From Rheum nobile (taxonomy: Eukaryota; Streptophyta; Magnoliopsida; Caryophyllales; Polygonaceae), in NCBI GenBank assembly GCA_027886185.1, contig WOAB01000040.1:434001-498000 (forward strand): a DNA stretch of 64,000 nucleotides, in the 5' to 3' direction. Positions within the stretch are counted from its first letter, which is position 1, and each line of letters opens with the position of its first letter. Below the pieces are notes generated by a model. The model had not been told where the DNA came from. It saw nothing but the letters and a program-made list of their open reading frames with translations, and made no database searches. Shown one piece after another: positions 56,230-64,000 of this stretch. Position numbers and translations under genes: made by a program.

Positions 56230-57176
56230 AAAAACCTCTCAAACGCTCCCAGTCGGCCCTAGTGCCGTTGGGAGTCCGATCGAGATCTGCTCCGACCGAG
56301 CTCCGACCGAGCTCCGACCGAGCTGCTCTGACCGAACTCTCTACCTCCAAGCTCCGACCGAGCCTCCTTCATGGCCGACCGCCGCTTCTCCGAGCCTCCT
56401 CCGATCCATTGCCGAACCCCGCTTCTCTCCGCGGCGTCTCGTCGTCCGACCGGAGCCTCGCCACGACTCCGCCTCCACCTCTGGCCAGCCGTCGTCTTCC
56501 TCTCCGCCCTCTCCCTCTGGCCAGCCGGATCTGGTGTCCCTTGGAGCCCCGCCTCCTCGCCGCCGTTTCCCCTTCTCTGCCCTCCCTCTCTAGCCGTCGC
56601 CGCCCTCTTCCTCTCTGGCCTCCCTTTCTGACCGCCGTCGCCCCTCCCCTCCCCTTGTCTTCCTCCCTTCCCCTCTCCTTCTCTTCCTCCCTTGTCCCTC
56701 CCTGTCCCCCTCCTTCCCCTGCCCCTGTCCCCCGCCTTTGTTTTCTTCTTTGTTTTTGTTGTCTGTGTGCTGTTGCAGGTTTCCTTTGGTTTGATCTGAG
56801 ATTGTTGTTTCGGTTCGAGACAAGATAGCGATCGTGTGATCCCTGGTGGTTTCTTCTGACATTTTGCCCCCAGTTTATATCTTGTTTCTTCTTTCCGACT
56901 GCTTCAAACGATCTTGTTGGTGGTTTTCCAACCCCTGTTTGAAGACTTTCTCGCTGATTAGGCTTGTAGGCTGCTTGTTCGGTTGTGTTTGTATTTTGTT
57001 TTCTTTTGTGTCTGTTTTTTTTTTTTTGGGTTGTGCTCTTTGTTGTTGCGTCTTGTTGTTTTTTAGTTTGGTTGTTTGTTGTCGGGTGTCCGACGCCGTT
57101 TGTTCGGCCTCTCGAGTTTCCAGGTTTGGTTGTTCTGGATTCTCGAATTTTTACTTTTTCAAAAAAAAAAAAAAAA
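56230..57176 (+). mobile_element. Poly(A)-tailed retroposon with 12-base target duplication
   Basis: GGGCCCCTTCAA (56218-56229) and GGGCCTCTTCAA (57177-57188) flank the unit, with one mismatch. It ends in an A run at 57161-57175. The 5' half is C/T-rich, with three CTCCGACCGAG repeats at about 56297-56327 and an open frame 56262-56828 of low-complexity Ser/Pro/Leu. The 3' half is T-rich. This is the mark of LINE-mediated retroposition. No reverse transcriptase is present, so it is a SINE-like element or a processed transcript of an unrecognised gene. Confidence 0.7.
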
Positions 57177-57250
57177 GGGCCTCTTCAACTCAGTGGTAGA
57201 GTAACGCCATGGTAAGGCATAAGTCATCGGTTCAAATCTGATTGGACTTT
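57177..57250 (+). tRNA. Decayed plastid-type trnT-GGU
   Basis: Body sequence AACTCAGTGGTAGAGTAACG, anticodon loop CCATGGTAAGG (GGU) and TCATCGGTTCAAATC are intact. The acceptor stem is lost on the 3' side (GATTGGAC instead of a match to the 5' GGGCC), and the D-arm edge is altered by the retroposon duplication. Unlikely to be functional in the nucleus. Confidence 0.75.
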
Positions 57251-58064
57251 TTACTTTTTTCATAAACTTGAGTTGTAGTATTCATATTTGAACGTAGAAT
57301 CGATTTGTTTCTTTCTTTTTTAAAAGAAAAAGAAAACAACTATATAATATAAGGATAATACGTCCTAGTAGTTATAAAGTTGAACATCTTTTCATTATAC
57401 TGAATAATGATAAATGATAAGAGAAGTTGTCTATTGAATCACCAAATATTCCTATTTTTTCAATTATTCCAAACCAAATCCATTGGAAAGATTAAAAATC
57501 AGCAAATAAAAAGAAAAAAGTAAGTGGATATGGCCTATTAAATCAGGACTGTATCTGCTATTCTGATAATCAAATTAGATAGAGATGAAATTGGAACGGT
57601 TTGACCCTTTTTTTTTTGGAATGTGCACCAATTTGTCGATATTTTTGGTTAAATTTTTTGTATTCCTAGATATTCTGTAAGTAAGAATAATAAGGATAAT
57701 TTGACTTTTCCCTTCTATCTCTACGAAGGAAGGGAAAAACTTTCTTCTAAATCACAAGATAAAAAAAATCGCTATCTTTCTTTGATTTCATAGGAGGATT
57801 AATATATATATATATATCGAAAATAATTTAAATATATCTTATTTGATCGTAATTTCATATACCAACTCTTTTTAGATCGATGCATCTCATATTCTTCTTT
57901 CGCCGGTGGGGGTGGAAAATACATGCGAGAAAAAGTACATTTTGGGTATCCTAGTTTGTTTTATTGAATATTGTATGGAATTCTAGTTTTTTTTTATTGA
58001 ATATTGTATGGAATTTTATTAAGTTAGGAAAAAACAATAATGCTCTCTTTTTCTTTTGTTTGGC

Positions 58065-58260
58065 AGCAGGGGTGCTTAGGAATTCCCGTGGAAAATGGGT
58101 AAATGAATTAGTGGATAACGTGGGAGCTTTCTCCAAAGGCTTCTACTGGCTTGGGAAGCAAGGCACCGCAAAGGTATCCTAGAGTCAGATCTGAGGCTTG
58201 TCATCGAGCTCCTGGGCGAATCAATCAACAATAGGCATTCTCTCTCCAGCCTTGTAATAT
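58065..58260 (+). pseudogene. RNase H-like fragment, probably from a LINE
   Basis: The frame GVLRNSRGKWVNELVDNVGA resembles the start of the RVT_3-type RNase H domain of plant LINEs (GGVxRDxxGxW...). After a frame change near 58180, LRLVIELLGESINNRHSL follows, resembling a later RNase H segment. Catalytic residues between are missing. Just left, 57957-58016 is a near-perfect direct repeat of TTTATTGAATATTGTATGGA. Confidence 0.4.
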
Positions 58261-58853
58261 GATGCCAAGGCTTTATTTGTAGGCCAATTACCTTACTTCT
58301 GTTGCCTTTTCGTTTCAAGCCGGTTTCCAGGTTTTATCAAATGGCGCCAATATTCTTCTTTTAGAGGCCAGGCTGTGAGAGTTCATCGTCTCCTTCCAAC
58401 CGGAAAACAATTTCTTTTGTTTACAACAAATGAAAATTAATGTTTGATTGGATGGGGTTGGTGGGCTAACAAATCCTCTAAGATATATGTATGCATTGCT
58501 ATGCTATTTTGGAGTTAGTTGTTAGTGTCTCTTCTTATGTAAGTTTGGGCATGGCATTTTTGTTATCCTACTTTACGCAAGTGTCCAATCACATAATCTT
58601 CTCCAAAAACATTCTAACATAAACTACAATATGCAGCAGAAATTTGGTGTAGTTTCTTAGAGATGTCCATCAAGCAGACACTATATTCATTAATATCAAG
58701 ATCCAACAAGTAAAGACAGCAAGACCATACAAGGAATTCCATGGCAATATGAACCCAGTGCCACTGATACAGAAGAAAGGCTTGCTTGGGTTTAGCAACT
58801 TGATGTCAACTTAAACATAAACACTTGGATATGGATGGAAACAGATATCAACT
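58261..58853. other. 3' flank of the ARGLU1-like gene
   Basis: No separate gene seen. It probably includes the ARGLU1-like 3' UTR, since the stop codon is at 58854-58856. Confidence 0.45.
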
Positions 58854-61800
58854 CTACAAACCATTTCCAAAAGAAGTTTTCTGCCAGGGTTTAGATTTAC
58901 CAAACAATATCTGGTTGGCACGCTCTTCTTCCTCTTCGAGCCTCTTCCTACGAGCAGCGTCTTCCTTCTGCCTCTGTATCATCTCCAGCTCCCTTTGACG
59001 CTCCTCTTCCTTGCGCTGGAGTTCTAGTGCCAGCAATCTCTGAGACTCTTCCACTCTTCTCTGGTTCTCTTCGAGCACCCTATCTAGCTCCTCCCTCTCC
59101 CTCCGCTCTTGTTCCTGTTAAAACAATTGTCGACATTCCACCAATGACTCAGCAAAAGTTTCAGACATTAATTATTCTATTGTCAATGCAGGTTTTATTA
59201 AATGCACTGGAGTTGGAAGACGGGAGTGGGTTGAGAAGAGTAAACATTGCTTTCCTTTAATTCATAATTTTTGTAAGGATTGGTATGATGTAAGAGTAAA
59301 TTAATAAAAAAGCAGTTGAAGCAAATATAAGGATGTGGATCAGTGGATGTCCAAGTTCAGACAAAAAGAATTTGATAAAAGATGGGATGGAAAAAGATAG
59401 TAAGATACTCACAGCTTTCCGCCTTTCCTCCATTAGAGCATTTTCCTTTTCCCTTTGAAGCTGTGTAGCAACATCATCAAACAGCTTCTTCCTACCATCT
59501 TCACTACGCTTTTGAATTTCTATTTTCACTTCCTCAGAGTTTAACCTGTCTTCCACATTCTTTCGTATTGCTTCCTCTATCCTCCTTGCAGTCTCTTCTT
59601 CTAATAGCTTTAGCTCTATTTCGTGTTGAACCCTGATTGCACAGGTACACAAGTCAATGGAACATAATACAGTCCATTCACAAAGAGGGGTCAGCAAAGA
59701 AAGGGGAGCACAAAATACTCAATTACTAGCAATTAGCTCCGTAATGATAAGACAACTTCATATCATCACCCTTATTACAATCCAAATCCTCAACAGAAAA
59801 ATTAACTGCTTCCAAGGCAAGAACACTAGAAAGTTGAAAAGAGCTCTGAAATGTGAACAACAGCAGCTATTAGAAAGATTTCACCTTGCAGGTTGCCGTT
59901 TACTTATTATCAAACCATTGAAAGCATACCTCTAGCAGATGTCTGGTTGACAACAAATGAGATTTTTAACACTGGCAACAGTAGATAAATGACGCAGCAA
60001 TAGATCATCAAAATAACAAGTGGAACTATAGCAGAAGCTTCTTTCAGAAAAGCCTGTAAAGAATCTCAAGCAACCTGTAGCATGTTCAAATCTAATCGTA
60101 AAACCAGAATATCACAATTCCATAGCAACTAAAAAGACACAACATTGACTCATTTCAATAGGAAAAAGTCAGGAGAGAGCTGAGGGGGTCAGAGCAGCAT
60201 TTAAGCACCAAAGAAAAGAAAAGGCAAATCAACATGCAAGCTAGAACAGCAATGAGGCAAAAGCTGAAAATTTGAAAGTGATATTTCACAATTAAATAGT
60301 TTATTGAAGACTTGCAGTACAATATTGATGAAAAATTCAATACGATACCAAAGTTCTCATGAGATACGCGCTTATCAATAAAAAGCTGGTATGGTTAGTC
60401 ATTTAAGTCCTTCATGGCATGGGAATATTCTTTGCTGGTACAGCTTCTAAATGCAGGAAAAATACTTTACACAGCTATTGATAGGCATATTTGTTGATTA
60501 ATAAAGAAAAAAATTGAACAATAATGTTAATCAAGTGTGAGTAGGAATGATATTTTCTCCCTATTGATCATAAATGCAAATCAGATACAAAAAAGAATGA
60601 TTGATCGATATCAATTAAGCAACTACTAACACGTAGGCATCCACCTTTTCTTTTCTTCTTCTTCCTTATGCTTTTGAAGGGCATTTTTTCGTTCCAATGA
60701 CGAGACACTAGGACTCTTCGATTTTCGTAAAGGTGAGGATGAGGTGCTCCTACTTCTGTGTCTCTTATGACGTCGTGGGGTTGGGGAACGGCTCTTACGA
60801 CGCCTTACAGGTGAGCGACTTCTGCGGTGGCGAGGGGAGCTGGAACGACTTCGTCTCCTGCAGAAAAGGAATAAGATACATAACCAAAAAATTGACTTTT
60901 AGTATTCTTTAGTGCATGGGGGAACATATTTCTTACTATGTTTTATGAGCCCGTTTTTTACTTCAAATTCAGTTTATTATGATAACTTAGAAAACTATCA
61001 CTTTGGTAGAATCTTGCTTGATGGCTTAACCTAAGGTCAGAATGAGTAATCACATCCTAAATAGAAGATAAAGTAACAATATATAGGCGAATGATAACCG
61101 GATATTACAATTCACCAGCCTTTTGCTTTCCCTTACAGTACTCTTCAGAACTCATCGTAGTTTCAGGGGGCATTTGGTATAGCTACAATAATTGGAATGA
61201 TCCATATAACTCCACACATGTTGTTTGGTTAAAACTTAGGAATAGGTCTCAAGAATTAGTAGGATATCAGAAACTAATGAACCTCTCCCTCTCACCCACT
61301 ATATATGCCTACTCTCCTGGATTCTTCTTTGTTTCCCCCAACCCTCCTGTGTCTCCCATCTTATAAACGTCTTTCACTCTTTCTCCTGAAATCAGGGTTT
61401 GGACTTATACACCAGAGGAAGAAAAAGAAGACGACCGGTGAGATGAAGACTAGCAGTGTAGACGAAGACTGCCAGCAAAGACATGAAGGTGAAGAAGGCA
61501 AAGATTGAGGCACTGGACGAAGGCTCAGTTCGTCCAAAACAGCGTACATATATAATTTGACATTTTGGGAATCATTAATCATCAGTTCTCTGCTGATACT
61601 TTCGCCCTACTAAACATGGATTCTAGATCCCAGGCAAATTGTAACAAACGTACCCTTAATGTTTGATAAGTTGACATATGGATTAAAATTTCCTCGAGGC
61701 TCCTAAGGATAGAGAGATGGAATCACTCAACCAATGAAGCTGAAATGCACCTCACTACAAAATAAATAAACACCCTTTTGGCTGTTGAATCAGCTCATAT

Positions 61801-62222
61801 ATATTACTAGAACACTAGTAATCATACAATTTTCAGCTATTACATTCGAGCATGTCTAAACTACTGAGAAACTTCGTTTGCTAATGTGGTCGAAAAAAGA
61901 GCAAGGGTTGAAACTAACCACACTACAGAATCAGATTCTCCCAAATCTTCGTTAAATGCTTAGCATCCAGTTGTTACCGCATCAGCATTAGAACAAAATA
62001 AACAAATTTCAGCCATACATAGCACTCTTCAAGCTATTTCTACACTAGGAATAGATGTATTTCCTCGTCGTAGAGCAGAAAGAGAATGAAGCAGTTAAAT
62101 TGATACCTGTTATGAGGTGACCTGCTCCGATCCCGGCGAGTTCTACGACTGTGCCTGTGTCTCACCGGCGACGGCGAGTATCGCCGCCGGTGAGACGGAG
62201 AACGCGAAACACTTCGAGCCAT
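58854..62222 (-). CDS. ARGLU1-like arginine- and glutamate-rich protein, four exons
   Basis: Exons 62222-62107, 60857-60645, 59632-59413 and 59114-58854 join at GT/AG sites in consistent phase to give 269 residues. The N-terminal third is an RS domain (RSRSPHNR, SRSSSPRHRRSRSP, RSRSTSSSPLRKSKSP). The rest is a long charged coiled coil (KLLEEETARRIEEAIRKNVE, DRVLEENQRRVEESQRL, LEMIQRQKEDAARRKRLEEE) ending in FGKSKPWQKTSFGNGL. This arrangement matches ARGLU1, a conserved nuclear-speckle protein linked in animals to splicing and Mediator-dependent transcription; the plant homologue is assumed to act in RNA processing. The ATG at 62222 is the only in-frame one before the RS domain. No defect was seen. 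Confidence 0.88.
61165..61660. mobile_element. Possible MITE in ARGLU1-like intron 1
   Basis: Left GGGGGCATTTGGTA and inverted right AGGGTACGTTTGTTA are weakly similar ends of the kind seen in several plant MITEs. No clear target duplication. Confidence 0.3.
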
Positions 62223-62413
62223 CAATGAGATTCTTACTCAAAGTTAGACCTTTGAAGAAAACATAAATCTCAAGAATTTTGATTCCTAAAGTTTAGAGGA
62301 AACGGAAACCCCAATTGAAAAGAAACATGAGACAGCAAAACCCTAACTAAGAAAGGGTTCCCTAATAAAAAATAAAAATGGAAATTCATGTTGGTACTAT
62401 GGGGTGAAGGGGT
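62223..62413 (-). promoter_or_regulatory. 5' flank and probable 5' UTR of the ARGLU1-like gene
   Basis: A-rich on the plus strand, without upstream ATG in frame. No TATA box is evident, in keeping with a housekeeping promoter. MITEs begin at 62417, so the promoter is short or runs into them. Confidence 0.35.
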
Positions 62414-62416
62414 TAA

Positions 62417-62582
62417 GGGTTTGTTTGAATTCTATCAATGTATTAAATTGTATTATTTTGTATTAAATTATATTAAATTGACTGTATTAAATTATATTAT
62501 CTTGTATTAAATTATATTAAATTGTCGATTTAATGTAAGATAATACAATTTAATATATTAAATTTTCTATCCAAACGGACCC
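62417..62582. mobile_element. Tourist-like MITE, TAA duplication
   Basis: 166 bases; ends GGGTTTGTTTG and, inverted, GGGTCCGTTTG. TAA at 62414-62416 and 62583-62585. The interior is a repetition of TATTAAATTATATTAAATTG-like units. Confidence 0.8.
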
Positions 62583-62655
62583 TAAGATAATTTTGATTGA
62601 TGTCTCGTATTTTTATTTTGTTTCGCTTTGTACCCTGTGGTTTTGGAGGGCGACG

Positions 62656-63223
62656 TAGAGATGTTCACGGTTTTAAAATCGTCGGTTTCAAAAAATAATG
62701 AATCGAATTGAAACCGACTAAGTCCGGTTTTGTCTGATTTTGCCGGTTTCAGTTGTGGCCGATTTTGAGTTGGTTTCGGTTCCGAATCGGATAAAAATTA
62801 ATATTTAAAAAAAAATGAATCTAAAAAATAAAGAAAATATTAACATTTTTATTATACAATAAATTCTTAAACTAAAAAATATAACAAGTATTTGTCTTAT
62901 AAGGGGAAAAATTGGAAAAATAAAGGGTTCGAACTTAATTAAGTTGTTTACGTGTTCTCTCCGGGTTAGAGAAATCAAAATCACGTAGTCCTCTTACCTT
63001 TATTATGGAACCTCACTTATCTAATAGGCTGGAAACCGACGGCTCCGAACCGGTTCGAACTGTCGGTTCCACGGTTCTATAAAATCATGAACCGAAATCA
63101 AAACCGGCCTCGAACTGTTTCAATTGGTTACGGTTCGATTACGGTTCTGGATCCAGACGGTATTGAGAGGTTCCAGAACCGCCGGTTCAACGATTCAAGT
63201 TAAGGAACCGTTAAACACCTCTA
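62656..63223. mobile_element. hAT-type MITE rich in GGTTCCG motifs
   Basis: Ends TAGAGATGTTCACGGTT and, inverted, TAGAGGTGTTTAACGGTT. Flanks GGGCGACG (62648-62655) and GGGCAATG (63224-63231) agree at 6 of 8 positions. The interior is full of CGGTTTC/GAACCGG motifs. No transposase. Confidence 0.72.
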
Positions 63224-63263
63224 GGGCAATGCGATGGTATTGGTGTAAATGCATAATCTTAAG

Positions 63264-63651
63264 TAGACCTGTACAAATGCGGGCCTGGCCGGGCCTGAGC
63301 CAAATTTCGAGCCCGTTTTTTGCGGGCTCGGGCCGGGCCGAGCCTATTTGTCGGGCCCAACATGCTAACCGTGCCCGCCCGGAAGCGCGGGCCGGCCCAC
63401 ATGTCATATAACATATTTTAAAATTATTTTTTTACTATATTTTTTTAAATATTTTGGTATTTACCGGGCCGGGCCGACTTGTGTAAATTATTTTTTTTTA
63501 TGTATTTTTTAGCTATATTTATTTTTTTAATGTATTTTTTAAATATATTTTTATATAATTAAAATTTTATACGGGCCACGGACCGGACCGAGCAACCCGT
63601 ACGGGCTTGACCCTGTTATCGGGCCCGGGCCGAAATCTTTATCCAGACCTA
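63264..63651. mobile_element. Possible hAT-type MITE rich in GGGCC motifs
   Basis: Ends TAGACCTGTACAAATG and, inverted, TAGGTCTGGATAAAGA are similar. The interior has GC-rich GGCCGGGCC arms around an AT-rich centre. No matching 8-base duplication was found. Confidence 0.5.
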
Positions 63652-64000
63652 TAATTCCTGACGGGCGGGTCAGCCCGCGTTTATACGATACATGGATTGT
63701 TTTAATTTTCTGCCAAAACAAAAAGCATAGGACGTCATTTTTTTTTCTTTTTCCATTAAACTTTATGCGATATAGACTTCTCTTTCTTTCTTCAAGACAT
63801 TTTCATGTGTAACTTTATTTCTCCTTTCTCCGAGTATTTGAAATCGATCCCAACCTTGTGGCACGACCAAGTACCACCATCATAAGTCTCTCTAAGTACA
63901 AATCAAGCTTTTTCTTCTGGTTGATTTCTCGCTCCTCCTCCTGTTTCTCAGCGATCGTCAAACTCATACACTTCATCCTTTGTCGTATGTGTACACTTGT
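63652..64000. other. Intergenic DNA at the window edge
   Basis: Pyrimidine-rich plus strand (63720-63830 and 63910-63950), possibly the 5' region of a gene to the right. No coding sequence can be supported. Confidence 0.35.

Larger units (their letters stand above)
56122..57950 (+). other. Plastid DNA insertion (trnT-psbD spacer region), interrupted by a retroposon
   Basis: From 57189 the sequence reads as the plastid trnT-GGU gene followed by several hundred AT-rich bases like the trnT-psbD spacer (for example ATCGATGCATCTCATATTC near 57877). The left part, 56122-56229, is compatible with sequence upstream of trnT. Identification rests on recognition of trnT; the spacer match and both outer limits are approximate. 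It is a nuclear plastid insertion, not plastid genome, because it is split by a retroposon and flanked by nuclear transposons. Confidence 0.65.

Noticed and set aside
56262..56828. 188-codon Ser/Pro/Leu-rich frame as a protein gene
   Set aside because: Low complexity caused by a C/T-rich strand, within a retroposon. No domain, and another frame is open over much of the same stretch.

Overview
The window is nuclear DNA of a flowering plant. Its genes have spliceosomal introns, and it holds plant-type LTR retrotransposons, TRIMs, Helitrons, MULE, hAT, Harbinger and Stowaway elements plus a decayed piece of plastid DNA. It is probably a eudicot, but the sequence does not settle the family. Most of the 64 kb is transposon. 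Three ordinary host genes stand out: a SAUR-type gene (14613-14906, minus), a nepenthesin-like aspartic protease in two exons (41040-44252, minus), and an ARGLU1-like arginine/serine- and glutamate-rich nuclear protein in four exons (58854-62222, minus).

Layout. 1-13102 is a three-level retrotransposon nest. A plus-strand copia element (copia-B; only its 3' part, 8627-13102, is in view) was split by a minus-strand Ty3/gypsy element (gypsy-1). Gypsy-1 was then split by a gag-only minus-strand copia (copia-A, 3813-7526) with a CAACG target duplication. 13821-14564 is a tandem TRIM with three LTRs between GAATT repeats, followed by the SAUR gene. 16207-25305 is a decayed minus-strand gypsy-2 whose integrase is interrupted by a solo LTR (18212-19575) with perfect GCGGC target duplications. 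25306-28755 holds a copia gag relic, a fold-back element and a second inverted-repeat element. 28761-31718 is a chimera in which TRIM LTRs enclose Tork-lineage copia sequence, flanked as one unit by ACTAG. A hAT element with an 8-bp duplication follows, then a region of Helitrons nested in Helitrons (33432-39656), perhaps inside a CACTA-like frame.

45447-54843 is the most notable element: a roughly 9.4-kb MULE with long repeat-rich TIRs and two convergent multi-exon genes. On the left is a FAR1/MULE transposase fused to an OTU-like protease domain. On the right is a plant mobile domain (PMD) gene. An AT-rich 41-bp minisatellite lies between them. The plan is like maize MuDR, with a PMD gene in the mudrB position. 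Each gene is open across all spliced exons except for one nonsense codon.

54844-58260 holds a Stowaway MITE and a plastid insertion with a decayed trnT-GGU, interrupted by a poly(A)-tailed retroposon with a 12-bp target duplication. The right end holds the ARGLU1-like gene and several MITEs upstream of it.

All exon boundaries were inferred by eye from GT/AG sites and reading-frame continuity. Repeat boundaries come from paired termini and target duplications. No database search was possible.
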